A DNA stretch of 64,000 nucleotides from Gadus chalcogrammus (Eukaryota; Chordata; Actinopteri; Gadiformes; Gadidae), in assembly GCF_026213295.1 (NCBI RefSeq), contig NC_079415.1:21724639-21788638 (forward strand), read 5' to 3'. The notes beneath the pieces were generated by a model. It did no database searches and was not told where the DNA came from. It worked only from the letters and a program-made list of their open reading frames with translations. Below are positions 44,301 to 55,885 of the stretch, one piece after another. Positions within the stretch are counted from its first letter, which is position 1. Every line of letters begins with the position of its first letter. The translations under genes were made by a program, and so were the position numbers.

Positions 44301-45490
44301 TCAGGTATCAGCATCAGCATCATTATGTGGCTGTTGCTCCTGGCTCGGCTGGGTCTGTTCCTGGGGTAGCTGGTCAGCCCCAGGGGTGTCTGCATCTGGC
44401 TCCTCACCCTCCTCCTCACGCTCATCCCTGGCTTTGGGTTGAGCGGCTTTTGTGCAGTGGTTGAGGTGATACCATGTGGCACTTCCTTCCACCTGGATTG
44501 CTGTTGGTGTTGCGTTGGTGACTTTGTATGGTCCTTCTCTCCTGGGCTCATTCCACTTTCTCCTGAACAACCTTAGGTACACTTGGTCACCTGGCTCCAC
44601 CCCTCTTGGTGGTTCCTCCTCCAACTCTGGGACACTTTATGGGGCCCTCGAATGTTAGGTGAAGGCATGGGTCGACCCGTAAGCATTTCATGCGGGGTTA
44701 GATGCGTCGTTCTGTTAGCTTGCATGCGATAACTCATTAGTGCCAGTGGTAGTGCATCAATCCAATTCAATTTAGTGCTTGCACAAATTCTGTTAATTTT
44801 TGCCTTGAGCGTCCCATTCACTCTTTCCACCATACCTTGTGACTGTGGATGATAGACGCAACCTAATCTTTGTTTGACATGCAAATGTTGAATCACTTGT
44901 TTGAGTGTTTTCTGAATAAACGCTGCCCCATTGTCTGAGCTTATTTCTGACGGAATTCCAAACCTTGGCATGACTTCTCTAGTCAGAAACTTGATTACTG
45001 TAGCCGCACTATGGTCTTTTGATGGGACTGCTTCTACCCATCTGCTGAACCTGTCAATGATAACTAACATGTACCTTTTACCACCTACACTCTTAATCAT
45101 GTCGACATAGTCCATGACCAAATGTCTAAATGGTCCTTCAGGTGTGGGAATATGTCCCAATGGAGTAGTGATTGTTTTTCTTACATTGTTTTTTGCACAT
45201 ACTTCACACTCATTTAGCTGGTTATCAATCATTGCTTGTAAGTATGGTGAAGAAAAACTTTGTTTTCTAATTCTCAATACGTCCCCCCTTGCGCAATGGT
45301 CAAAACCATGCGCATTAGTGATGAGTAACCCCAACAGTGCCGTAGGCGCCAACATCATCCCGTCATGAGTTCTCCATAACCCTGTGGAAGAGCGTATAGC
45401 ACCTCTTTTCAACCACATGTTCTGCAAATAGACACCAGCTTTCTCCTGCATGCGGACGATGTCGCCGTCAGTAGGCGCGGCCTCGGGCAT
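44301..45490 (-). pseudogene. ERV integrase
   Basis: 45490-44573 has the zinc-binding HGFDH and CEVC pairs, then the catalytic triad: Asp in VMDYVDM, Asp in SSDNGAAF, and Glu in GMVERVNGTLK, with exactly 35 residues between the last two (DD35E). The C-terminal frame 44624-44301 has GDQVYLRLFRRKW and REGPYKV, the GPY/F domain, then an acidic, Pro/Gln-rich tail. A one-base frameshift near 44640 separates them. Integrase joins viral DNA ends to host DNA. All catalytic residues are preserved despite the age of the copy. Confidence 0.93.
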
Positions 45491-45554
45491 GGATAATACT
45501 GACTGGATCGCCCTGCAACTGTCCGAAGCTTCCTTTGCAGCCTCGTCTGCAGCG

Positions 45555-45590
45555 TTATTATTATTATTATTATTATTATATTATTATCAT
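45555..45590. repeat. (ATT)n microsatellite between RNase H and integrase
   Basis: The trinucleotide run interrupts the pol frame of the retrovirus; it adds stops on the - strand. Confidence 0.93.
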
Positions 45591-46741
45591 TGTGATATAA
45601 TCAATGCCCTTCCTGTGAGCTTGACATTTGATTATTGCCACCCGTTTTGGCAATAATAGTGCCGACATTAATTCCACAATCTGACTACAATGCAGTATGG
45701 GGGATCCATCGGTTTTCTTAAACCCCCTCATTTTCCATACTGCCCCGAACAAATGACATACGCCGTGCGCGTATGCGGAATCTGTGTAGACATTCACCGA
45801 TCTACCTGCTCCTTCTTGACAAGCTGCTGTAAGAGCCTTCAACTCAGCCAACTGTGCTGAGCACACTGAGAACTATGAATAACAGCAAATGTATGGTCTG
45901 GATTCCGTCTAACCACTGCAAACCTTGCATGGTTACCCAAATGATCTCTGAAGCAAGACCCATCCACAAAAAACTCTTCATCTGCCCCAATCATGGGCTC
46001 TGACAATAGATCAGGTCTCAACCTAGTGAAGGTGAGAGAATCAGCCACACAATCATGAGGTGTCCCCTCAAAATCGTGTGGGACTCTGTCCGCTGGATTC
46101 ACCCTGAAACATTTTTCTATGTTCACATCTGGAAATGTTAGTAATGCCAAATATTCCAATAACCTACAATCTGTTAAAACAAAAACTCCTTTATCAATCA
46201 GCTCAGTTATTTTGTGGTGCGTCCGAATTATCACTGGATATCCCATTGTGATGGTTGAGGCCTTATTGCAGGCAAATTGCACTGTAGCCAATCCCTGGTA
46301 GCATGGTGGGTAGCCCTGTGCTACCATGTCTAACTTTGAGCTGTAGTATGCTATTGTCTGACTCCGTCTACCACTACACGAGTCCTGCATTAACACTGCC
46401 GATACGTAGCCCTGACTCCTATTTGCTACATACAACAGGAATGGTTTGGTGTAGTCTGGAATTGCCAATGTGCTTGCCCCTTGCATTTCACGTTTAATGC
46501 TTTCGAATGCCGCCGATGCATCTACATTCCATGTTAGCCGGGCTTGTAGGTTAGTCATTCCCGCCTCCTTCATGATTCCCCGTAATGACGCAGTTTTCAA
46601 AGCATAGTCCTCTATCCAATCTGAACTGAATCCCGTCATCCCCAGAAAAGTCATCATGTGTCTGACTGTTTCTGGCTTGGGTGCTTTACCAATCCCTTCA
46701 AGTTGACTAGGAGCTATGGTTTTAGTTTGATGTGCTACCAA
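45591..46741 (-). pseudogene. ERV pol: reverse transcriptase connection and RNase H
   Basis: 46741-45839 gives the connection region (LEGIGKAPKPETVRHMMTFL, FLGMTGFSSDWIEDYA, YSSKLDMVAQGYP) and the start of RNase H (EEFFVDGSC). A frame change near 45860 leads to 45866-45591, with SAQLAELKALTAACQ, VYTDSAYAHGV and IIKCQAH. Asp, Glu and Asp of the RNase H site are visible. RNase H removes the RNA strand during reverse transcription. Confidence 0.88.
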
Positions 46742-46744
46742 CCT

Positions 46745-47936
46745 GCATAAATATTCGACTTCTGTCTGACACCTTGTGTCCCCCTTTTTCCAATTTGCTT
46801 AATACAGACATGGAGTCCTCATGACACTGTTCCATTGTGGGGGAACCTCACAATGGAAGATCATCCACGTACTGTATCAGTGTCCCATGCAATTCTAGCT
46901 CTTCAAAATCGTTTTTCAGCACTTGGTTAAACAAATGTGGGGAATGTTTGAATCCTTGTGGCATTCTTGTGTATGTGTATTGTTTACCTCTATATGTGAA
47001 CGCAAATAGATATCTGCTTTCCTCCGCAAGCGGCGCGCTGAAAAATGCTCCTCATAAGTCAATTACAGTAAAATATTTAGCATCTGGAGGGATGTTAGTC
47101 AGCATTGTGTGTGGATTTGGAACTTCTGCATGCATGTCCTCAATAACCTCATTCACAGCTCGTAGGTCGTGTACCAAGCGCCATTTTTGTTTGTCAGCTT
47201 TCAACACCGGAAGCAGAGGAGTGTTACAGTTGCTTCTGGTTTCTACCAGCACCCCTGCTGCTATTAGACCTTCTATGGTAGAGGCTATTCCAATCTCAGC
47301 CTCTGGTTTCATGTGATACTGTCGTCGCCATGGTAATTTAACGTTTTGTCTGGGTTTGACTACTACTGGATTAGCCGAATGTACCAAACCCACATCCGTG
47401 TCGAACCTTGACCACACCTGTCCAGGTACGGTTGCTAACATCTCTTTTTTCATCTCATCCCGCCTATCCCAAGGTTCGCCCACCGTCATCTGTTGTAGTT
47501 TTTTCTGAACTACCTCTACTTCCTGCAAGATCCCTGTTATATGCACATAACACAAAATCTTTAAGAACTTCCCACAACAAAACATCAGAACCAATGGATT
47601 GTCTGTTTTTACCCAATTTTTTTGTTTTTCGTTGAACATCATTTCCCCCAGATGTTTTGCTTCAAATCCCTTGTTTATTAACAATGTAATATGGGCAACT
47701 TTGTCAGTTTCTTTATACCAATCATTTATTGCCAATGATTGATCCGCATCTCGTACCATCATGGCTGCTCCTTGTGGTCCTATCACTATGTACTGTGATT
47801 CTATCGCTGTTGCTTTTCCTGCCGCTTTCTCCTGCCACTCTTTTTCCAATTCCGGGTCATGTGTTGGGTCATACATTAAAGTACAATGATATCCTATCCA
47901 TGACTCCCTTGCATGTGGGATCTGAGCTTTGATTTA
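46745..47936 (-). pseudogene. ERV pol: reverse transcriptase fingers and palm
   Basis: 47876-47052 covers a leader and RT start (VETRSNCNTPLLPVLK, WRLVHDLRAVNEV, YFTVIDL). It then stops at a TGA (47052-47054) but continues in the same frame with FAFTYRGKQYTYTRMPQGF and the catalytic YVDD at 46860-46871. Another TGA follows at 46848-46850. A TAA near 47936 lies before the leader. The polymerase cannot be made whole, though its active-site residues are retained. Confidence 0.88.
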
Positions 47937-47983
47937 GCTTCCCCATTTTCCCATTGTCTCTTCTACCTGGTCCTGAATTCTAC

Positions 47984-48385
47984 CTATCCAATACACGTTT
48001 GCTGTGTCAGGCTTGTGGTGCCCTGTGGTGTACATAATATCTGCAATCCTAATTTACACAGTGCATCTCTTCCAATCAAATTAACCAGTGTAGTGTCTGA
48101 TACCAAGATGGGTAGCTTAGCTGTACGTCCGTACAGTTTTAGCATTACTGGAGCTGTCATAGGTATTAACTGTGTGTGTCCAGAGAATCCTACAGTTTTG
48201 GCGAATTTTCCTGCCATGGGGAGGTGAGAGGCATATTTTGAACCTATGCAAGTGTAAGTGGCTCCAGTGTCGGCCATCATTGGCGTGCCTCTATCATTAA
48301 TCAGAACCTGCAGTATTGGTTCCTCCTCAGCTTGTTTTGTGATTGCTACAAGCTGACCCTCCCCCTGTGGATTCTCTGGGCACCC
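47984..48385 (-). pseudogene. ERV protease
   Basis: The frame follows directly on the gag amber codon. It has ADTGATYTCIG (the aspartic protease D-T-G-A active site, flap region HTQLIP and LIGRDALCKLGL, the conserved GRD motif). It closes at 47984, where the reading frame shifts before the reverse transcriptase. It would cleave Gag and Pol polyproteins. Confidence 0.88.
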
Positions 48386-48388
48386 CTA
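48386..48388 (-). promoter_or_regulatory. Amber codon between gag and pro, in frame
   Basis: TAG followed by GGG lies between the last gag codon (GQGY) and the protease, with no other stop to the protease active site. In gamma- and epsilon-type retroviruses gag-pol is made by suppressing such a UAG. Confidence 0.8.
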
Positions 48389-50204
48389 GTATCCCTGTCC
48401 CATAAAGGGACCCGCCTGGTAGCTACCTCCTTGTTCCTGCCTTCCCTGATAGCTGTTTCCCTTTCCTTGCTGTGGTGGAAAAGGGTTAACTGAACAATCT
48501 TTCTTAGTATGTCCTTCCTGCTTGTACCCATAACATATTAAAGGACCTCTGCGTTGTCCTTGGGATCCCTGTTGATTGTTTTTATACTGTCCTTGGTGTC
48601 CCTGTTGTCGATTGTTTTTATACTGTCCTTGGGGCCCCTTAAACTGATTCTGTCTATTCCCATTTGTCGGGTTCCCAGTGTTGTGTGTGTGTATCTGTAT
48701 GAAAGTGGAGTGGGTGACCATTGGCTCTGAAGCTGTTGTACTGGGGGAGAGAATGCCTGTTGAGGAGGTTGGGTTTGTGGTGCTGGACGGCTTGCAATAT
48801 TGTTTCAACCGGCTCTGAAACAACCGCCTGTTTTTTCTTTCTTGTGAGTTCTTCCAACTGAAGCTGAGATAGCTTCCTCAGCACATCTTTGCCTTGTTCC
48901 TGTATTTTGTGTTCATTTTGACGATATTTGTCCACTGCATGAACTAGATAACACGAAAACACAGGATGGGTTTCAGGATCCACATCTGTTTCCAAGCGCC
49001 ATCTGTCCACTTGGGCCTGCAGGTAGGATGCAGGATTCTCTGTGTCGTTGATAGGGAGGCCTCTCATGTTTTTATGATCGATGTGGGTCGGGAACTCCCT
49101 TCTGACTGCGGTCCATATCGCCCCTCTGTAGCGATCAAGTGTAGTCCCATCATACATTCCGTCCAGTATATCCAACCCTCCATTTTTCAGTACAGACTCC
49201 ATCTTGGCTCACCCCAATACTCTTGCCAACAGATCTTTCAGGTCCCCCACTGCTATTAGTCTCCCCACTGTAAGTTCCTCAAATGTTCTAATCCATTTTG
49301 ATCACCCGTTATATATGTTAGGGAGTCTAGATAAGACCCCCTCCAAGTCCTGTGAACCCCATGGTTGATAGTAGGCCTGTTGTCCTTTGACTAGAATAGG
49401 ATAATTTCGGGTGTCGGGTGCCTTTTTTCCCCTTTGTGATCTCCTATGCTTCTCATGTAACTCGAATGATATGGGGCTTAGTAATGATGTACTGCAGCCA
49501 GGCTCCTCTGTTGCTGGGCTCCCACTAGACCTCTCTCCCTTGTTTTTATTACTCTTTTTTAGCTTCCTCTGACTCTTTATTCTCTTCACTGACCTCTTTC
49601 CTCTCTTTATCTTTCCTGGAGAAGGCCCTTCACAAATTTGCTCATTATCATTTTTCCCATCTTCGTCCACGTGCTCATCACCACTATTCTCATCTTCGTC
49701 CTCGCTTTCACTAGAACTAGTGTCAGCATCGCTACATTTTTCCCTTGCTTTCATAATCCCCTCATAACAGTCCATGTGTATGGGTGCGCCCCTCCTCCCC
49801 TGTGTGTTACATTACTTATCTTCTTCATCTAGTGTGACTTCCCCTTTAAAATCTACGTTGCCTGTTACCAATGGCTACATTTTTGTTGGTTTGTACGGCG
49901 GTGGCACAAGCTTCAGAGGCAAAGGTTGAGCCTCTTCTTCCTTTGTTATTATCTCTCTGGCCACTCGGCGTAATGTGCGCCATCTCTTTCCCTCCTCTTC
50001 GAACAAGGCTAGCACTAACTTTTCCCTGTCCCTCTTCTCTAAGGCCCTTTTTCCACTTCTGTTAGGTTTGTAGTTCCTTAATACGACCTCCATGTCCCTA
50101 CGCACCATTGGATCAAATGTCCCTCCCATGGGCCATATTGTGCCTGTTTTAGCTGTTATTTTCTCCCATTTCTCAGAGATCCTTGCTATCTCATCTCTGA
50201 GCAA
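48389..50204 (-). pseudogene. ERV gag, broken
   Basis: 50204-49875 gives a matrix-like start (MLRDEIARISEKWEKI, then WRTLRRVAREI). 49775-49302 is a very acidic and then basic Ser-rich segment. 49202-48654 is capsid-like (IWTAVRREFPTHID, ENPASYLQAQVDRW, HPVFSCYLVHAVD). 48823-48389 is nucleocapsid with Gln/Asn/Gly repeats (GHQGQYKNN) and a CCHC-like knuckle in which the second Cys reads Tyr (CYGYKQEGHTKKDC). Frame breaks occur near 49870, 49300 and 48700. Gag forms the virion shell; this copy cannot. Confidence 0.82.
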
Positions 50205-51712
50205 TGGATTGTTTTTGCTTAAAAACTCTTTTTTTTTTTTTTTTTATTATTATTATTTTATTTATTTTTTGAAATACACTATTTATTAATACAATTTATT
50301 TGAGTTTATTTTACTCGTTTGTTTAAATGCCCTATTTTGTCTCTAAGGCTGCAGATGTGCACTCCTCCCGTGAGTTGCTATCTCTCTCTCTCTTTCTCTC
50401 TCCCACCCTGTTGATTAGGATGTGGGTCCCGGCTATAATTAGCCCTGCACTGCTCGTGCCCGTTTCCTACTTCTCCCTGCTTTCTGCTCGTCCCCGTTTC
50501 TGCTCGTCCCCCTCCGGTTGCAGTTAGAGTCAGCGCGGTACTGTTTAATCAAAGAAGGTTTACACATTTATTCATTACTTCCAACAAATTAACTATTCTC
50601 TATCCGTCTAATTTATTTATGACAGAATCAACTCAAAAGAAAACTGGCCGTACAAGTCTCCGAGGTGATCCTATCACGGCTTGAATACAGAAATAAACCG
50701 ATTCATACAATCTTTAATAGTATATCGAAAAATGTCTGAATTTTGTCTTTAATTACAAATAAAAGGTTGACCGAGCGTTGAAGCTGGCCTTTTGCTTAAA
50801 ACATGAACGGTCGGATATATAACCAATCAACCAGAATTTAAAACAAGCACCTATTGTCACACAGCACCAAGATCAGAATTACAATTAACTATCTCAGTTT
50901 ATCCAAGAGCTGCATCTCAATCAGCACATTAAACTCATTCAAACGGTACTTTAAACAACAAGCCTATTCTTTCAAAATAATGGTTGAATACATAACTACT
51001 CGACCAGATCAAGAACAAACAAGAAACTTCTCAAAATACCAACTCAAACAGTACCCCAACCAAGAAACGTATCTATTCAAAAGTGCGAGAAGCCTGTTTT
51101 TTTTCAAAATGACAAGATCAGAATTAGAAATTCACCATCAATTGGTGCAGGATTTGCAGTTCAACCGCTCCAAGATTAGAATTGAAAATTCTCTAGTCGG
51201 CATCCCAAGGAAGCTCTTCTCAAATAAAAATGAATTCATCCACAGCAATGAATTCTAACCCAACTCCAGCTGGGATCTCAGAAGTCCAACAGGTACGCAC
51301 TCATTCGACCTGCGGACCTGCACTGTCCTATTGGAACCGTCCCACTATTTCGTTCCTATAGAAGACAGCCACAGGACTTTATACCACAAACAACAACTCG
51401 TATCAATTTAGAACCACAAAGCGTGTTGGTTAATCAAAACCACAGAGCGTTTATGGCTGTGTGCGCGCTCACGACAATCTCTCCCAGAGGTCCCCTATTT
51501 TTCTCTCTCTCTTTATCTATAATTTTTTGTTTGTTTAATTGAAGAGACACTTTACCTGCTGCCAAGCGTTCAGACGGGACAGGAACAGATCAAACAATCG
51601 TTTTAATTAATGGTAAGCCAATTTACCGGGAATTTGATGAGCTCTGGGGTTGTGTGATCCGCTCGCGCTCCGTCCTGCAGCCCAGCACCTGGGCTGTCTC
51701 TATTTTTCACTC
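50205..51712 (-). other. Retroviral leader region, no gene
   Basis: Lies between the gag start and the proposed primer-binding site. It holds a T-run with TTATT motifs (50228-50275) and a TCTCTC tract (50381-50403). Open frames here (for example 50854-51258 on +) have no recognisable features. At 1.5 kb it is long for a leader, so an insertion may be present. Confidence 0.45.
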
Positions 51713-51730
51713 CTGTTTCTTGACGCCAAT
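51713..51730 (-). promoter_or_regulatory. Candidate primer-binding site of the ERV
   Basis: On the - strand the LTR edge CCCACA is followed by TAAT, then TGGCGTCAAGAAACAGGA. It resembles a degenerate tRNA-Lys-type site (known consensus TGGCGCC...GAACAGGGA). The match is partial. Confidence 0.4.
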
Positions 51731-51732
51731 TA

Positions 51733-52087
51733 TGTGGGAGAAACTTTACCTGAGTTCTCTAACACTTCAACTAAGGAAGAGATAGCAAAAGAAATTGAGG
51801 AGTCCAGAGCAAGTATTGACAGAGACTTTACAGTTACCCGCAAGCAACAACAGAGCCGAGTGAGATTTGCAAAGACACTAACGATCATAAGATCCCGGGC
51901 TTTTTATCTTCACACACAGAGCTGTTCTCCACATCGTATGCCTGCCCACAGCCGTAAGTCATACGTTACTAGCTATGTGGTCAACATCCTCAGCAAATCT
52001 AATCTAAACATTAGGTTGACGCTAATCTGGACATTAGGTTGATTAATCTAAACATTAGGTTGAGCTAATCTAAACATTAGGTTGACA
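51733..52087 (-). repeat. 5' LTR candidate of the ERV
   Basis: On the - strand it would start TGTCAACCTAATG at 52087 and end CTCCCACA at 51733, about 355 bp with TGT/ACA ends. Bases 51770-51930 resemble 40600-40745. AATCTAAACATTAGGTTGA-type units repeat about four times at 51995-52087, within the U3 side, where retroviruses often hold enhancer repeats. Confidence 0.55.
51995..52087. repeat. Tandem TAATCTAAACATTAGGTTGA motif
   Basis: Four related copies of about 20-27 bp at the outer end of the LTR candidate. Confidence 0.85.
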
Positions 52088-52089
52088 TC

Positions 52090-52500
52090 TGGGGGGTATA
52101 CCACGAACCTCGCTGAACATACCCAGGCTTTCTTGGGGAAACCTGGCTTGACAGAGCCGCAACTCGCAATCAGAGTTAAATGGTACCACGAAGCTCAGTT
52201 TAGATTCAATTAGTTGAACCAGGTTTTCCGCTTTAGGTTTAATGCTTGTTCACATAAAAGGGGCGTTTCTCACGTCATTTGACTCACCCTTATGCAAAGT
52301 AAATCGTGCGAGAGCGGTGTATTTCATCCAAGGTGAGCAGTGTATTATTATGAACTCCTACGAGGAATTCAAAGTTCAAATCACAGCCAAGGGGAACACG
52401 GTTGCCCATAATATGGCTAGGGTGGCGTGCTGGCAAAAAATAGCCGACCGTGTTAATTCGTAAGTGAAAAGATTCTGCATATTGTCAAAAATATTATGTA
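52090..52500 (+). mobile_element. Harbinger-like 5' end with Myb/SANT-like first exon
   Basis: GGGGGGTATACCACGAA resembles Harbinger/ISL2EU-type termini. The ATG at 52352 starts a frame with EEFKVQITAKGNTVAHN and WQKIADRVNS, like the Myb/SANT-like DNA-binding proteins of fish Harbinger elements, ending at a GTAAGT donor at 52460. The remainder, including the DDE transposase, is absent. Confidence 0.5.
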
Positions 52501-52893
52501 TCATCATCCCTTTTACCCCCATATATGTGGGGCCCCATGTTTGCTCCCACGAAACTGGGGCCAAGTCAAAAATAAATATAAAAATATTATTCAATGTGAG
52601 TAAGTTGTAAGCAAATGGATGCTTACAATTTACGTTGTAAGCGTCCATTTGAATAATTTCAGGTGAATCTAGCCTATGATTTGGTTTTCGACTATTGAGG
52701 TGGTTTTTCTAAATGATTCTCACAGCTATGTTATGAATTTGTAGAATAAAAAATGCCTAGGCCTAATTGTGTCACTGACATAGCGGTTACATAAGGGATA
52801 ATGGACAACACGGCACTTGACTATAGGTTAATGTACGTTGAACGTGCGGGGCCACCTTTGAACTTGAAACACAGACACACTGCGCAACACTAG
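52501..52893. other. No gene seen
   Basis: Continues as intron-like A/T-rich sequence after the donor at 52460. Nothing recognised. Confidence 0.5.
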
Positions 52894-53711
52894 CTGCGTT
52901 TACATGGCACATCTGATCCGCATAGATCTCTATGCGGAATAGATCTGTTCCTAAAATGTGATCCCCTACTGTATACATGGCAGTAACAAAAGTGTCCGTT
53001 ATGTATCTCGCGCACACCTGACACATCTCTGGACCGGCAGCGACATAATGGACGTCTTATCACTATTTGGCATTGTGAATTTTATTTTAATGAAAGCACA
53101 GCAGGAGAGAGCTTTTCTCTGCCTGCTCCTTAAATTAAGAAGGAGGACAGCACAGCTACGTCCGATCTTTATATTTACCCCCACCTCCGCCGCAAACAAG
53201 AGGAATTTGAATGCGAGTCCGCAGCCAAGACTGGTGGGAGAGAGTGGTCTCTCTAAGTTAAGAAGTATTTTAACGTTCAGCCTGCAAAAGTACTAGTAGT
53301 AGCCTACTCATTTACAGTTATCTCGGACGCGCGCGGACACTATGATACGCGAACACATCATTAATAAACACCCATGTCCCGTCGCTTAGCAACCGGACAC
53401 GCTTACCGGACTACTTACGAACAAAGACGTGAATCAGGCAATAAATCCACTTTCCTTGACAGCGGTCAAGTTCGGTGTGAATTAAAGTACCAACGGAGCT
53501 CAGTGGACCAATTGCGAACTACTGCAGCTGCTCTAAGTTAAACCCCAATCTGTTCGGAATAAGTGTATACATGTCGATTAAAACGGACTACACCACCTCT
53601 TCTATTCGGCATAGAATTCTATGCCGAACAGATAATTGTATTCGGAATGAGGCGTATATATGATCATTTTCTATTCCGCATAGAAATTTATGCGGATCAG
53701 ATGTGTCCATG
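52894..53711. mobile_element. DNA element with CATGG-CACATCTGATCCGCAT inverted ends
   Basis: Left CTGCGTTTACATGGCACATC and TCCGCATAGATCTCTATGCG; right end inverted, starting CATGGACACATCTGATCCGC. Paired TTCGGCATAGAATTCTATGC palindromes lie inside. The right terminus lacks the outer bases and ends exactly where the CAACCC module begins at 53712. No coding sequence. Confidence 0.8.
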
Positions 53712-53940
53712 CAACCCGGTATCACGCGATTGCGTGCTCCTGCGCACGAACGTTAATCTATTGAAGCGTGTTCCAGAGCACGATAGTCTGACTTTTTGCG
53801 TGCTACACAGAACGAAATGTAAACCAATGCATTCTGAATGGGAGTGTTCTAAGACAATTAACGTGCTCCACAGAACGTTACGAGAGAGAGAGAAAGAGAG
53901 AGAGGGAGGGACAGAGAGAGAGAGAGAGCGAGAGAGAGTG
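53712..53940. mobile_element. Solo arm of the CAACCCGG palindromic family
   Basis: 229 bp from CAACCCGGTATCACGCG to the GA-rich tract, matching 20369-20600 with few substitutions. The rest of the element and its second arm are absent. Confidence 0.92.
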
Positions 53941-54483
53941 TTACCAGGATGAGCCTTGCGGCGGTGGAAGGATTGGAGGCAGTATGAACGATGTTAGTAA
54001 GGCCGTTGGCCTGAATTTATTCCGGTACAAAAATGTCCATCAGGAGGCAAAAAAAATGAATAATGAATAAACACAAAAAAAAACAATCAATAATTCTAAA
54101 TACCTTCCAATACTCTAAACTTTCAATAATCGAAAAAACAACAGTCCTCCCCTCGGCACTAATAAAGCCCTTGGCTGATCTAAGAGCCAGGTGTTGTCAC
54201 CCGCTCACCTCAGACCCTTCTGCCCCACCTACCTGATTTGGACCTGAATATATCCTACCTGGCCTGACCCATGCCCCTCTTAATTCAATTAACCCTCCCC
54301 TACACATTTCCGATTTACCTATCCCCACCCCTAGTTACCCACCTTACTCCAGACCTATTCGTCTAAAACCCATCCTTACCCTCTACTTCCCTGACACCTT
54401 AAATATTCCCCAAGTACCCCAACACACCCCTCTCCTCTCACACACTTGGTTTGCCCGTCTGACGTCACCCCCACACCCCACAA
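53941..54483. other. No gene seen
   Basis: A/T-rich, then C-rich (CCTACCTG, CCCCAC) sequence. It could be a LINE upstream region, but no domain is visible. Confidence 0.45.
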
Positions 54484-55405
54484 ATGTTCTTCCGGACTTC
54501 ACGTCAGGTCCTAAGTTGTCAAAGTGGTTTCAGAAAAGGGAGACATACAATGGATGCAGTGGTAAGGCTTCAAAATGAGATACGGAAAGCACAGGCATAC
54601 AAAGAGTCAGTGGTGGTAGTGTTTTTTGATATCGAAAAAGCATATGACATGATGTGGAAGGAAGGTTTGTTAATTAAGTTGTATAAGATGGGGGTAGGTG
54701 GAAGGGTTTTTAACTGGATAAAGATTTTTTTGTATGACAGAAAAATACAAGTCCGGATTGGGTCTGAATTGTCAAATAAGTATATGGTGGGGAATGGCAC
54801 TCCCCAAGGAAGTGTAATTAGTCCTTTATTGTTTATAATCATGATAAATGTTTTTTCAAAGGTACCAGAGGATATAGGAAGTTCTCTGTTTGCAGACGAT
54901 GGGGCTTTGTGGAAAAGGGGAAGAAATGTGATGCATATTATTAGTAAAGTCCAGTCTGCAATTGATGGGGTGACAGAGTGGGGATTTGACTGGGGGTGCA
55001 GATTTTCGGTAGAGAAAACTCAAACTGTATTTTTCACTAGGAAAATAATTGAGGATGGGATGAAATTGTGGATGTATGGGAAAGAGTTGGAAAGAGTTGG
55101 CTCATTTAAATATTTGGGAGTTATTTTTGATTCTAGGGTAACATGGGCAGAACATATTAGGAAGATTGAGGATAAATGCAAAAAGGTAATAACTGTGATG
55201 AGATGTTTGACTGGTAGGGATTGGGGAGCGAGCTGTTCAGCTTTAAAGACTATATATGTGGCTATGATTAGATCTGTGTTTGATTATGGGTGTATAGTGT
55301 ATGGGTCAGCTGCAGTGTCTCTCTTGAGAAAGCTGGACGTGATTCAGGCTAAGGCATTAAGGGTATGCAGTGGGGCTTTTAAATCATCACCAGTGCCTGC
55401 TCTGC
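54484..55405 (+). pseudogene. I-like LINE reverse transcriptase
   Basis: One frame with QSGFRKGRHTMDAVVRLQNE, FFDIEKAYDMMW (motif A), GTPQGSVISPLLFI (motif B), SLFADDGALW (motif C with catalytic Asp pair), RFSVEKTQTVFF and SFKYLGVIFD (thumb). It reads unbroken to SSPVPAL at about 55400, where the hAT element cuts in. The start at the 5' edge is a truncation, not a real initiator. The enzyme would copy LINE RNA. Confidence 0.92.
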
Positions 55406-55617
55406 ATAGGCGTAATTTACGGGGGGGTTAGAGGGGTTATAACCCCCTCAATAATCAGATCCAGCAAATATAACCCCCTCAATATCATCACACATAATTC
55501 AGATGAACAAAAAAATGAAATATTCTGAATTAATACCTTGTTTGTTTTCTTTATTAATTTAATTTGTCAGCAAGATAGTATCATGTTTTGATAATCTGTA
55601 ATGTACCCCCCCCCCCA

Positions 55618-55646
55618 AGCCCTCTCACATTGCATGTGAGAGGGCT
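55618..55646. repeat. Perfect hairpin, 13-bp arms
   Basis: AGCCCTCTCACAT, loop TGC, then ATGTGAGAGGGCT, next to a 13-base C-run. Confidence 0.95.
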
Positions 55647-55671
55647 TGCTCGTAGGAAACATTGAAACAGC

Positions 55672-55736
55672 ATTATTGTTATTATTATTATTAATAATAA
55701 TAATAATAATAATGGTATTATTATTATTATTATTTT
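55672..55736. repeat. (ATT)n/(AAT)n microsatellite, inverted
   Basis: ATT units are followed by AAT units, then ATT again, giving self-complementary runs. Confidence 0.93.
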
Positions 55737-55885
55737 ATACAAAAATGTGTAGCAGTCTAAATGTGCTAGTAAGTGGGCAAAAGGAGTTTAAAATGCTTTA
55801 CAACTTTTTGGTGAGGGAACACATATTCTCCAAAACTGATATCGATACCACCTCTCAACCCATTTAATATTTTTTTATATATCAG

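Larger units (their letters stand above)
40576..52087 (-). mobile_element. Degenerate endogenous retrovirus, gamma/epsilon-like
   Basis: Gene order on the - strand is gag (50204-48389), pro (48385-47984), reverse transcriptase (47936-46742), RNase H (46000-45590), integrase (45490-44301) and env (44216-41807). An LTR-like segment shared by both ends lies at 40600-40740 and 51770-51930, in the same orientation, with diverged sequence. The amber-separated gag/pro, a CX6CC env transmembrane protein, and a GPY integrase tail fit gamma- and epsilon-type retroviruses, as known from fish. Stops and frameshifts occur throughout, so the copy is inactive. A + strand solo LTR has inserted near its 3' end. 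Confidence 0.85.
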
